Assembly (NCBI GenBank): GCA_964400355.1
Contig: CAYNTO010000004.1
Span: forward strand, 107,525-171,524
DNA: 64,000 nt
Source: JACKAL01 sp964400355
GTDB taxonomy: Bacteria > Bdellovibrionota > Bdellovibrionia > Bdellovibrionales > JAGQZY01
Direction of reading: 5' to 3'
Shown here: positions 28,059-35,928 of the stretch, piece by piece
Position numbering within the stretch: position 1 is the stretch's first letter
How the letters are laid out: every line of letters begins with the position of its first letter
Notes under the pieces: generated by a model
Seen by the model: only the letters and a program-made list of their open reading frames with translations
Database searches by the model: none
Told to the model about the DNA's origin: nothing
Translations under genes and position numbers: made by a program

Positions 28059-29249
28059 ATGGGTGGGCCTAAAACTACTAATAAATCCGCTAAAACTTCT
28101 AAACCTCAGGGCGCAGCCATTCGTGCGCGCAAATCGGCGCGAAAGTCGGCAGCCGCGGGCAGGGGCACAAGCGCTTCTCAACAGGGTTTGGGCAACAAAA
28201 CGGGCTCCGCTATGAAGTCTTCCTCTAAAACACCATCCGCTAAATCCTCTGGAAGTGAATTAATGCTCCCTAAAGATATGCTCGAACACATGTACCATCT
28301 GATGGTGCGCTCACGCATTCTCGAAGAGCGTATGATTCAAATGTACCGCCGTGGGGATGCATTTTTTTGGATTGGTGGCCCTGGTGAAGAGGCTTTTGGT
28401 GTGGCCTTGGGACTGCTTGCAAAAAAAGGCAAAGGCCCTGATTTCGACTTTTTACATTTGCACTATCGCTGCACGCCCACTTTACTTGCCATGGGTATGG
28501 ACGAGGAGGACGCGCTTCGTTTGATTATGAATCGCGCGACCGATCCGTGCACAGGCGGGCGCAACTTCTCCAACCACTATTCGTTTCCAGAGTGGAATGT
28601 GGCTCCCGTATCATCGCCGATTGGTATCCAATACGGCATTGGCATCGGCACAGCCATCGCTCAACGCCGTCGTAAAAACGATGCGGTCACCATCATTACT
28701 GGGGGCGATGCGGGCAGTGCGGAAGGGGACTTCGCAAGCTCCATGATTTGGGCGAGCCGCCCGGGCTCTGAGCTTCCAATGTACATCACCATTCAAAACA
28801 ACAAATGGGGAATTTCCACAGACTACGACAGCCAGCACGGCGAGAAGAACGTGTCGGACCGCGGCCGCGCATTTGGTATTCGCACCGCAGTCCATAATGG
28901 CAACGATCCCATTGAGGCCTATCTCGCCATCAAAAGTGATCTAGAATACATCCGCAAAACGCGCAAGCCCGCCATGTCGGAATTTCGCGTGTCGCGTTTG
29001 TACGGTCACTCCTCGGCTTCGGGTGCTAACCGCGTGACCGGTGAGGACTGTTGCATCGAAACATTCGAAAAGAAACTGATCGAGCTTAAAATATTTACGG
29101 CCAAAGACTGCAAAGATCTGCGCGCTAAATATTACGAAGAGATTCGCGAAAAAGCCGAGCGTGTTCGCACCGAACCCGTTCCTACTAAAGAATCGGTGTG
29201 GGACAATACGTACGTGAACAATGAGAATGCGGACTGGAGGAAGTTCTAA
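28059..29249 (+). CDS. 2-oxoacid dehydrogenase E1 alpha subunit (branched-chain or pyruvate type) with basic N-terminal extension
   Basis: Thiamine-diphosphate-dependent decarboxylating subunit. The core (from about residue 70) shows MVRSRILEERMIQMYRRG, the ThDP motif GGDAGSAEGDF...NNKWGIS, and SEFRVSRLYGHSSASG. LHYRCTPTLLAMG and the phosphorylation-loop region fit branched-chain-type E1 alpha. The first ~68 residues are almost only Lys, Ser, Ala, Gly, Arg, unlike normal E1 alpha, and may mediate assembly on E2 or be partly untranslated if a later ATG (28212 or 28264) is used; the promoter position supports 28059. Overlaps the beta gene by one base. Confidence 0.9.
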   Translation: MGGPKTTNKSAKTSKPQGAAIRARKSARKSAAAGRGTSASQQGLGNKTGSAMKSSSKTPSAKSSGSELMLPKDMLEHMYHLMVRSRILEERMIQMYRRGDAFFWIGGPGEEAFGVALGLLAKKGKGPDFDFLHLHYRCTPTLLAMGMDEEDALRLIMNRATDPCTGGRNFSNHYSFPEWNVAPVSSPIGIQYGIGIGTAIAQRRRKNDAVTIITGGDAGSAEGDFASSMIWASRPGSELPMYITIQNNKWGISTDYDSQHGEKNVSDRGRAFGIRTAVHNGNDPIEAYLAIKSDLEYIRKTRKPAMSEFRVSRLYGHSSASGANRVTGEDCCIETFEKKLIELKIFTAKDCKDLRAKYYEEIREKAERVRTEPVPTKESVWDNTYVNNENADWRKF

Positions 29250-30298
29250 TGGCTAACATGGCACAGGCCATTCGCTTGGCACTTCACTATGCAGAGACGC
29301 ACATGGATCTTAAAGACGTATTTGGCCAAGATGTGGGCGAACCCTTAGGCGGCGTTTTTACAGCCACTCAAGGCCTTAAGACTTCGTGGAACACGCCTCT
29401 CGATGAGCGTGGTATCATCGGTGCTGCCATGGGCCTGGCCATGGCCGGAGACCGCGCCGTGGCCGAGATACAATTTTGCGATTACATTTTTAATACCATC
29501 GATCTCTTAAAATACGCAGGCAATACATTGTGGTCCACCAACGGCAATCAACAGATGCCGATGACGGTGATGACACCGGTGGGTGCGGGTATTCGTGGTT
29601 CGGTCTATCACAGCCACAGTTTTGATGCATGGGCCACGCGCCTTCCAGGGTGGAAGGTTGTTATGCCGTCCACTCCCATCGATGCCTACGGCTTGTTGCT
29701 CGCCGCGATCGAGGATCCCAACCCTGTGTTGTTCTTAAAGCCCAAGGCGCTTATGCGCGTAAAAGGCGATGAGTTGATTCCGGGTGAACCTGCCGACGAG
29801 CGCGATCTCAAAGCACGTATCGATGCTCCATTGGGTGACCGCAAACAGTGGCGACCGAACTGGCCGCCAATGGCCAAGCACATTGTTCCCATTGGCAAAG
29901 CGAAGACCATTCAAGAGGGCACAGACATCACTATCGTGACGTATGGGCGCCACGTGCAGCTCGCTGTAGATGCCTGCAAGCAGGTGCCTGATGCCTCTGT
30001 CGAGGTGATAGATCTCCGTTCCTTGTATCCGTATGACTGGCAAGCTGTTAAAGAATCCATTACCCGCACGAAGCGCGTGATCTTCCTCAATGAGGACACG
30101 GAAGTTACAAATTTTGGTGAGCACTTGGCCTACCGCACGTCCCAAGAGTTGTTTTATCATTTGATGGCGCCACCGCGTGTGCTTGCAGGTAAAAATCTTC
30201 CGGGTATTGGTTTGCATCCGGCACTCGAGGAAAACTCGGTTCCGCAGACGGAAGACATAGTGCATGCCATTCGCGACGTTTTAGCAGAAGTTCCTTAA
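29249..30298 (+). CDS. 2-oxoacid dehydrogenase E1 beta subunit
   Basis: Partner of the preceding E1 alpha: 349 residues with the transketolase pyrimidine-binding domain (FGQDVGEPLGGVFTATQGL, GIIGAAMGLAMAGDRAVAEIQFCDYIF) and C-terminal domain (DITIVTYGRHVQLAVDA, SVEVIDLRSLYPYDW, RVIFLNEDTE). ThDP-binding Glu is in AEIQF. The E2 acyltransferase and lipoamide dehydrogenase genes are not in the window, so the complex is encoded at separate loci. Substrate (pyruvate versus branched-chain 2-oxoacids) cannot be settled from sequence alone. GGAGG upstream in the alpha gene. Confidence 0.93.
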   Translation: MANMAQAIRLALHYAETHMDLKDVFGQDVGEPLGGVFTATQGLKTSWNTPLDERGIIGAAMGLAMAGDRAVAEIQFCDYIFNTIDLLKYAGNTLWSTNGNQQMPMTVMTPVGAGIRGSVYHSHSFDAWATRLPGWKVVMPSTPIDAYGLLLAAIEDPNPVLFLKPKALMRVKGDELIPGEPADERDLKARIDAPLGDRKQWRPNWPPMAKHIVPIGKAKTIQEGTDITIVTYGRHVQLAVDACKQVPDASVEVIDLRSLYPYDWQAVKESITRTKRVIFLNEDTEVTNFGEHLAYRTSQELFYHLMAPPRVLAGKNLPGIGLHPALEENSVPQTEDIVHAIRDVLAEVP

Positions 30299-30326
30299 AT
30301 TCACGCTCTCAACAGGTAAAGGCATC

Positions 30327-31157
30327 GTGGCACGTTCATCCTCTGGTTCAAAAAAATCCCGTAAAGCTAAAGACAAACCCTTCGACAAATACGATTACTA
30401 CATTCGCTCGGTGCAATCGCCGGAGAGCGATGTTCAGTTTTTTCGCAAGGTCTACCGCGACTCGCGAAAAAAAGAAGCGTACACCTTGCGCGAGGACTTC
30501 TGCGGAACCTTTATTGTGTGTCAGGAGTGGGCGCGCAAAAGCCCTCAGCACCGTGCGATTGGCGTGGATCTGGATCCCGAGCCTATCGACTACGGTCGAC
30601 TGCTTGCAGTAAAAAATCTGACGGCCGCGCAAGCCTCACGTATTAATATCATTAAAGGCAATGTGCTTAACCCGCGTTTGCCAAAATCGGACATGGTGGT
30701 GGCACTGAATTTTTCCTACTACTTGTTCAAAGAGCGCTCCATGCTCAAAAAATATTTTAAAAACGTTTATAGAACACTCAACAAAGACGGCGTGTTTTTG
30801 CTCGACTGTTTTGGCGGAATGAACTGCTACCAACCGAATGTGGAGCAGACCAAGTTCAGAGATTACACGTACTATTGGGATCAGGACACTTTCGATCCCA
30901 TCACTAGCGAAGCCAAGTTTTACATTCATTTTAAGCCCAAAGGGAAAGCCAAGGTTGAAAAAGTGTTTAGCTACGACTGGCGACTGTGGACTCTTCCAGA
31001 AATCCGTGAAGTACTTATCGAAGCTGGTTTCAAAAAAACCTACGTCTACTGGGAAGGCACCAAAAAGAACGGCGAGGGCGACGGCCACTTTAAACGCACC
31101 GAAGTGGGCGAAGAAGACTGCGCCAGCTGGATCGCCTACATCTCCGCCGAAAAATAA
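30327..31157 (+). CDS. Class I SAM-dependent methyltransferase
   Basis: After a basic N-terminal tail (about 20 residues) the Rossmann-fold methyltransferase appears: LREDFCGTFIVCQEWARK replaces the usual glycine loop, AIGVDLDPEPIDYGR holds the acidic residue for the adenosyl ribose, INIIKGNVL and DMVVALNFSYYLFKERSMLKKYFKNVYRTLNKDGVFLLDCFGG follow. Related proteins are annotated only as class I methyltransferases; substrate unknown. GTG start with GGTAAAGG upstream. Lies 28 bases after the E1 beta gene and may be co-transcribed; ends in a repeat/terminator. Confidence 0.85.
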   Translation: MARSSSGSKKSRKAKDKPFDKYDYYIRSVQSPESDVQFFRKVYRDSRKKEAYTLREDFCGTFIVCQEWARKSPQHRAIGVDLDPEPIDYGRLLAVKNLTAAQASRINIIKGNVLNPRLPKSDMVVALNFSYYLFKERSMLKKYFKNVYRTLNKDGVFLLDCFGGMNCYQPNVEQTKFRDYTYYWDQDTFDPITSEAKFYIHFKPKGKAKVEKVFSYDWRLWTLPEIREVLIEAGFKKTYVYWEGTKKNGEGDGHFKRTEVGEEDCASWIAYISAEK

Positions 31158-31209
31158 CCGGACAGGTGCCAGGCACCTTTTAGTCTAGCTGAGCGGCAAT
31201 CCGGTTTTT
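31156..31209 (+). terminator. Terminator containing the shared palindromic repeat
   Basis: Outer arms AACCGGA (31156-31162) and TCCGGTT (31200-31206) are followed by a T-run (31205-31209). Nested inside is the palindrome AGGTGCCAGGCACCT (31164-31178) followed by TTT. Starts within the stop codon of the methyltransferase. Confidence 0.6.
31164..31189 (+). repeat. 26-bp palindromic repeat, copy 1
   Basis: Core AGGTGCCAGGCACCT followed by TTTAGTCTAGC; identical over 26 bases to the reverse complement of 35903-35928. Both copies lie directly downstream of a gene in the transcription sense. Confidence 0.85.
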
Positions 31210-31225
31210 CGTTGGGGTTATTATT

Positions 31226-32278
31226 TTAGTAGTCGAGGAAGTGAACGTAGCTATCGCCGTTGGAGCGGGCTTCGACGATCATGGACGTCAGAGCGACGCG
31301 ACCGCTGAAAGTGGATGCGTATTTGTCCATGAGGCCCAATTCAAAAGATGAGGCGTATTGTTCAGTGTAGATTGCGGAAACTTTTTCTGTGATATGACCG
31401 CTGATTGTGGCATCGGCAACAACGGAGACACCGAAGGCGATTTCGAACGGGTCAAACTTAGTGATGTCATAACCAATCATGTAAGAGATGCCTTCGAAGG
31501 CCGCGCTAGAAATAACCGCGGCAATGAATCCTTTACCGAGGGCGCGTGCGCCGGATTTAACAGCTTTAGTGCCCATACCCACAAGAGTGCTCTTGATTGT
31601 TTTCTCGCCCGCATTCTCTACACAGTCGGTGACTGCTTTTTTGACTGCGGTCGAGAGTTGCTTGGCTTGGGCGATATCGATATCAGTGAGATTTTGAACC
31701 ATCTTAATCGCGTTCGCTTTCACTTCCTGTCTGCCGATAGCCAGCAAACCTTGTCCCGAGGTGAGTTTTAACATTTTATCTTGTTTGGCTTTCATGGAAT
31801 TGATTTTCGCTTTTACTTTGTCGCGGAATGAACCTTTAGTGAGGTAGGAGGAGAACGTGTTTGGGTCAAGAAGGCCCGCTTCATCTAAAGCAATGATCTC
31901 CTCTTCTAATTCTTTGTTTGAAGCCAGGTAAGAATAGCTGATTTTGTGCATGTGAGACAAGCGCTCGAAGGACACTGCTTTATCGATCGTTTTTCCGTCG
32001 CAACTTTGCATAAATGGATTGATAATACCGAACACGTTTTTGTCGATTTTTTTCGTGGTCACTGCGATTTCTACGGCAGTAGTGGCAAGTGCGAGAACGT
32101 TGAGTTTTTCGGTGCACATACAAAAACCATTGACCGACCCGCCCACATCTTCACACTGAGCTTTGTACAAGTCGCGAACGGAATGATTCTTCACTTCGAC
32201 TGCAGTTTCCGTGGCGGAAGCTGTTACCGAGCTCATCATTGCACTCAACACCAAACTTGCAAAAATCAACACTTTCAT
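31226..32278 (-). CDS. Secreted protein of unknown function
   Basis: Not recognised. ATG 32278 is preferred since it follows AAGAAGGG and opens into a signal peptide (KVLIFASLVLSAMMSSVTASA). The mature protein, about 330 residues, begins with a small Cys pair region (CEDVGGSVNGFCMC), continues as mostly helical, Lys-rich sequence, and has a glycine/alanine-rich hydrophobic stretch (ALGKGFIAAVISSAAFEGISYMIGY) that could insert into a membrane. No catalytic motif seen. Transcribed alone, divergent from the phospholipase-like gene. Confidence 0.7.
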   Translation of the reverse strand: MKVLIFASLVLSAMMSSVTASATETAVEVKNHSVRDLYKAQCEDVGGSVNGFCMCTEKLNVLALATTAVEIAVTTKKIDKNVFGIINPFMQSCDGKTIDKAVSFERLSHMHKISYSYLASNKELEEEIIALDEAGLLDPNTFSSYLTKGSFRDKVKAKINSMKAKQDKMLKLTSGQGLLAIGRQEVKANAIKMVQNLTDIDIAQAKQLSTAVKKAVTDCVENAGEKTIKSTLVGMGTKAVKSGARALGKGFIAAVISSAAFEGISYMIGYDITKFDPFEIAFGVSVVADATISGHITEKVSAIYTEQYASSFELGLMDKYASTFSGRVALTSMIVEARSNGDSYVHFLDY

Positions 32279-32522
32279 AAAGCCCTTCTTGGTTGCTGCT
32301 CCAGGCAGACACACTCTCTATCGCAATGAAGGTGCCACCCGGGCGGCTTCTATAAGAGTTATGGTGATGACGAGAGACAATTTTCGCTCGCGTTTTTGAG
32401 CTTGAGGCCAAAAACTGTCACAGGAAAAGCGTAGTGAAATAAGTACATTAGCGCCGATCGGCCCTACGTCTAGACCCATGCCAATCCCTGTACTTTGCGC
32501 CCCAGAATACCGATGAGAAGGG

Positions 32523-33356
32523 ATGCTCAAGTCGTGGAGTCTGGCTATTCTATTAGTAACTGCTGTGGTCGCGGGGACCATAGGGTGCACAAGTGCGTGG
32601 TTTTCAACAACATCCATCTCCGAACTCAATCGCATGCCCGCCAATCACAGTGAAGTCATCGAGGCTATGGCCCTGGTAAATAGATTGTTTGGCTTTGAGT
32701 CGGATGGGTGCCGCAAGTTTTCCCAGCAGATGAATTACCCAAAGATGGATAAGTGGGGGTTGTGTTGTGTGCAACATGACATCTCTTATTGGAAGGGTGG
32801 CACAGCCGAAGACAAGCATGCAGCTGACCAGCGGTTACAGAATTGCATGATTGAGGTGGGCGAGCCGAACATCGCGCGCCTCTTGTATTGGGGTGTGCGC
32901 TCGGCCTCTGCAGAAAACTCGTCGCGCTGGGGATACGGTTGGTTGTTACCGAGAGGGCACGCGCCGTTTTCCGACGCCGAGATCGCCCAAGTGGAAAAAT
33001 TAGAAAAAGAGATTCCCACCGAACTGGATCGCGTGGCCATCGTCACTCCTGAAAAGCTAACGCGCTATCGCGGGTCACTGACCGGCAATGCGTGCGTCGA
33101 TGCCTCGCTCACATTTGTACAGAATCATTTAGCGCGCAAGTTGACCCCTATGAATGCGCAGGTAGCACTCAATGAAAACGGTGCCACCGGGATTGAGTAC
33201 TCGGTCTCATTTATGACTAAAGAGTGCCACGCGCCCTACAAATTTACATACACTCTTAAACATAAAAATTCGTGCACACGCGCCGCTCGCGAACGCGTGA
33301 TTACTCGCGACATCACTCTCAAAGATATAGACTACCCGGCCGAGTGCGCTCAATAA
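32523..33356 (+). CDS. Phospholipase A2-like lipoprotein
   Basis: The sequence DGCRKF...WGLCCVQHDISYWKGG matches the calcium-binding and active-site helix of secretory phospholipase A2 (CCxxHDxCY), with His85-Asp86 as the putative dyad and paired Cys around it; family knowledge predicts hydrolysis of the sn-2 ester of glycerophospholipids. The N-terminus is a signal sequence with a possible lipobox (TIGC, Cys22). The remaining ~150 residues are unassigned but contain four more Cys. A GAGAAGG precedes the ATG. The catalytic assignment is inferred from the short motif and needs structure-based confirmation. Confidence 0.65.
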   Translation: MLKSWSLAILLVTAVVAGTIGCTSAWFSTTSISELNRMPANHSEVIEAMALVNRLFGFESDGCRKFSQQMNYPKMDKWGLCCVQHDISYWKGGTAEDKHAADQRLQNCMIEVGEPNIARLLYWGVRSASAENSSRWGYGWLLPRGHAPFSDAEIAQVEKLEKEIPTELDRVAIVTPEKLTRYRGSLTGNACVDASLTFVQNHLARKLTPMNAQVALNENGATGIEYSVSFMTKECHAPYKFTYTLKHKNSCTRAARERVITRDITLKDIDYPAECAQ

Positions 33357-33401
33357 GGTTCCAGGTGCCTTGTGGTTGAAGCCCCATCAAATTTATTTTG
33401 G

Positions 33402-34031
33402 TTACAGAATAAAGTAGATCAAAAAGAGATGTTCGTTGAAATCGGAGCCCGAGCGGTTGGTGAATTGGTTCATGTATCCATACTCGAGAGTGAGATATTT
33501 AAATTTAGAACGAGCGCCAAAGAAGTAGCGGTTGCGATCAAAGAGTTCATCGTAGATCCATTGCGGGCGTGTGGGTTGGAGAAAATACTCATTCCACAGC
33601 ACCACACTGTGCGCTTCCGCGAAGGGCCATACAAAACGTGCGAGCAATCGAGCGCGTAGGCTCACGCCGTTCATTTTTTCCAAAGTGCGCTGTTCGAAGC
33701 GAAAGCGGGTGGCAAAGAATTCAGAAAAACTGTAGACGATCTGTTCGGTGAGTCGGTGTTCGCTGAGCGCTCCGGTGCGCACGAAGGCATACAGCAAACC
33801 AACCTCAGCCTTTTCACTCAATCGCCACAGGGGGCCTGCGCGGAAGAGGGACTGTGCTGTAGTTCCAGACTCGTAATTGCTGCGAATCTGGAACTCTTGA
33901 TGAAAGCCAATAGTATCATCCAGGTCTTTGCGGACAAAGAAACCCGTCCATTGGCCATTGGTGTGTTCGGTGTCTGCAAAGGCGAAAAGGGGCAACCAGA
34001 AAAATAAAGTAAAGATCAGCAACTGGTTCAC
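33402..34031 (-). CDS. DUF2490-type outer-membrane beta-barrel protein
   Basis: Signal peptide (QLLIFTLFFWLPLFAFA) followed by about 190 residues of alternating beta-strand sequence ending in an aromatic residue pattern typical of outer-membrane barrels (FNEHLFLIYFIL). QWTGFFVRKDLDD, TGALSEHRLTEQIVY, RFRFEQR and RLLARFVWPF match the DUF2490 family layout. Function unknown. It begins three bases after pyrE and is probably co-transcribed with it, a pairing with no obvious functional meaning. Confidence 0.78.
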   Translation of the reverse strand: MNQLLIFTLFFWLPLFAFADTEHTNGQWTGFFVRKDLDDTIGFHQEFQIRSNYESGTTAQSLFRAGPLWRLSEKAEVGLLYAFVRTGALSEHRLTEQIVYSFSEFFATRFRFEQRTLEKMNGVSLRARLLARFVWPFAEAHSVVLWNEYFLQPTRPQWIYDELFDRNRYFFGARSKFKYLTLEYGYMNQFTNRSGSDFNEHLFLIYFIL

Positions 34032-34034
34032 AAG

Positions 34035-34562
34035 CTACGTCGCCGCGGTGAGGATTTCTTCCATCGTCAGAAGCGGTCGTAAACGCAACTGCGCTTCGGT
34101 CAATCTTTCAGTTTTTCCTTCGCTGCGATCAATCACGCAAAGCACGTCGTCGACAAACGCACCCTCTTTGCGAATCATTTCTGCGGTAATCACCACCTGA
34201 CCGCCGGTGCTGACCACATCCTCGATGAGGCACAAACGCTTGCCCTTGATGTCGGGACCTTCAGCAAATTTACATGTGCCATACTCTTTGGCTTCTTTAC
34301 GCAGGAACACCACCGGAATTCCCGTTTTGAGTGAAATTGCGGTGGCGATGGGTATGCCGCCCATTTCCAGCGCGCCCAAGTAATCGATTTTTTTAGGGAG
34401 CAATGGAATCATTTGCTCGGCAATAGGTGCGAGCACATCGGGGCGCGCTTCGAACTGATATTTGTCGAAATACACATTTGAAATTTTTCCTGAGCGGAGA
34501 GTAAAAGTTCCGGTAAGGTGAGCCACCTCGTAGATTTTTTTTGCGAGATCTTGTTTTGTCAT
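34035..34562 (-). CDS. pyrE: Orotate phosphoribosyltransferase
   Basis: Fifth step of pyrimidine synthesis: orotate plus PRPP to OMP. Seen: FTLRSGKISNVYFDKY near the N-terminus, the catalytic-loop region (FLRKEAKEYGTCK), and the PRPP motif CLIEDVVSTGGQVV. The 175-residue length is on the short side but within the family. No Shine-Dalgarno of note. Upstream and oppositely placed neighbours (cutA) are unrelated. Confidence 0.92.
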   Translation of the reverse strand: MTKQDLAKKIYEVAHLTGTFTLRSGKISNVYFDKYQFEARPDVLAPIAEQMIPLLPKKIDYLGALEMGGIPIATAISLKTGIPVVFLRKEAKEYGTCKFAEGPDIKGKRLCLIEDVVSTGGQVVITAEMIRKEGAFVDDVLCVIDRSEGKTERLTEAQLRLRPLLTMEEILTAAT

Positions 34563-34650
34563 GAGAACAGTCTATAAAAAACCGCGGCTGCGGACAAGGT
34601 AGCACTCAATAAGAGAATGCTTTTGTGCGAGCGAGGTGTCAATTTCGGGC

Positions 34651-34968
34651 TTATCGAGTCTGGTCCTCAATCCAATCGGTAAAGGGAGAAAGCGGTGTGG
34701 TGAACCTCCAAAAAACCACACACGGTACCTCGTAGGAATGAAGTTCTTTCACTCGTTGGGCCACTTGTTTCTGAAGACGCGCCGAGGTTTTAATAAGCAC
34801 TGCGGTCTCTTTGCCGAGCACATTTTTGCCCTTCCATTTGTACAGAGTGGTGTGAGCGGGCAAAATATTTGCGCAGGCAATGAGCTTTTCTTTAAGGAGA
34901 GCATGACATATGGAGGTGGCTTCGCGTTTGTTCTTAAACGTAAGGTAGCCTATAGAGTATGAAGACAT
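34651..34968 (-). CDS. cutA: Divalent-cation tolerance protein CutA
   Basis: Small trimeric PII-like fold protein of the cytosol. Family signatures: KREATSICHALLKEKLIACANILP, SLYKWKGK-like TTLYKWKGKNVLGKETAVLIKT, and LHSYEVPCVVFWRF. With ATG 34968 (preceded by AGAAAGG) it has 105 residues, the usual length. The precise role is unsettled in the family; copper tolerance is the historical name only. Confidence 0.93.
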   Translation of the reverse strand: MSSYSIGYLTFKNKREATSICHALLKEKLIACANILPAHTTLYKWKGKNVLGKETAVLIKTSARLQKQVAQRVKELHSYEVPCVVFWRFTTPLSPFTDWIEDQTR

Positions 34969-35081
34969 GTATAGCCTTTCTGAAGTGCCGCTATATTGTG
35001 TTGGCAATGACAGTGTGAGTATTTTAGATCAAACTTTGAAAAATGCTAGACGAAGATGTATTCCCGCTCATAAAAGGAAGC

Positions 35082-35723
35082 ATGACCTCATTGCGCTCCT
35101 GCATTATTTTTGTAAGTCTATTCCTCGTAACGGCCTGCACGACGTTGGCACCTCAGGAACATCAAAAAAATTTAAATTCCCTTCCTGCTGAGCAGTTGCA
35201 AAGTGCGGATTCCGCCCAAGCTGTGGAGGATCTCAACTTTAAGCAAAGTGTAACCCGTGTGTTGGATTCTAACTCGCCAGTGATGAGCACCAATGAAAAG
35301 AACAAAACGCGCAGTTATTTTAAAAAATTCAAAATTTCAGCACTTCACTCAGACCAGTACATCGAGATCAAAAGCTTCCCCTATAAGCCATTGGGCTTTG
35401 GGCAAATAGGCATTATTGAGCCTCTCCTGTATTTGTACGACGAGAACAATAGACCGCTCAAATCGGTCGCCAAATTGCACGCGGACTACGATCGCAGTTT
35501 TATAGATGGCGAGTACTACCGCGTTGTTTGGCGACTGAGTGGGTTACGACCCAATCGCGACTATTTCGTTGTTATTGCGGCCAACACGGAGGTCACTGGA
35601 AAAGCGGGGAAGTCCTTCACCAATTATGGCGGAGCCTCAACTGGGATCATTATGACCCACTCCGTGCAGTTTAGCCCCGTTGGCAAATTCACTATCACCC
35701 AAAGCGATATGTTCAAAAAATAA
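35082..35723 (+). CDS. Lipoprotein of unknown function
   Basis: Start ATG 35082 follows AAAAGGA. The N-terminus is a lipoprotein signal with lipobox LVTAC (acylated Cys at residue 17 of the product). The ~195-residue mature part has a beta-rich domain (KISALHSDQYIEIKSFPYKPLGFGQIGIIEPLLYLYDENNR) that resembles an immunoglobulin- or MalM-like sandwich (the SxQYIEIKSF...P.LYLYDEN pattern), assigned only tentatively. Probably in the outer-membrane inner leaflet. Followed by a hairpin terminator. Confidence 0.75.
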   Translation: MTSLRSCIIFVSLFLVTACTTLAPQEHQKNLNSLPAEQLQSADSAQAVEDLNFKQSVTRVLDSNSPVMSTNEKNKTRSYFKKFKISALHSDQYIEIKSFPYKPLGFGQIGIIEPLLYLYDENNRPLKSVAKLHADYDRSFIDGEYYRVVWRLSGLRPNRDYFVVIAANTEVTGKAGKSFTNYGGASTGIIMTHSVQFSPVGKFTITQSDMFKK

Positions 35724-35811
35724 AGGTACCATCGAGCGGCAGGTTAAACCATTCGCGGTTTGGATCTCGCGCAGATGTGATAGGGAAAAACGGAACTTTT
35801 TTGGATGGGTT

Positions 35812-35833
35812 TTCGGGGCATACCCGAATTTAT
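35812..35833 (+). terminator. Hairpin downstream of the lipoprotein gene
   Basis: TTCGGG (35812-35817) and CCCGAA (35823-35828) around GCATA, followed by TTTAT; a modest plus-strand terminator. Confidence 0.4.
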
Positions 35834-35862
35834 GAAAAAAAAGAGCAGCCGAAGCTGCTCTT
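35834..35862 (-). terminator. Strong terminator of fusA
   Basis: On the minus strand AAGAGCAGC-TTCG-GCTGCTCTT followed by eight T: nine-base stem capped by a cTTCGg tetraloop, about 65 bases beyond the fusA stop. Confidence 0.88.
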
Positions 35863-35902
35863 AATAAATTCTGTGGGGATAATGTCCGGCGTTTGACTCG
35901 GC

Positions 35903-35928
35903 GCTAGACTAAAAGGTGCCTGGCACCT
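35903..35928 (-). repeat. 26-bp palindromic repeat, copy 2
   Basis: Reverse complement is identical to 31164-31189. It begins with the last base of the fusA stop codon and precedes the main fusA terminator by about 40 bases. Confidence 0.85.

Noticed and set aside
33354..33371. Third copy of the palindromic repeat
   Set aside because: Three mismatches over about 18 bases break the palindrome; mentioned as a possible decayed copy only, not annotated.
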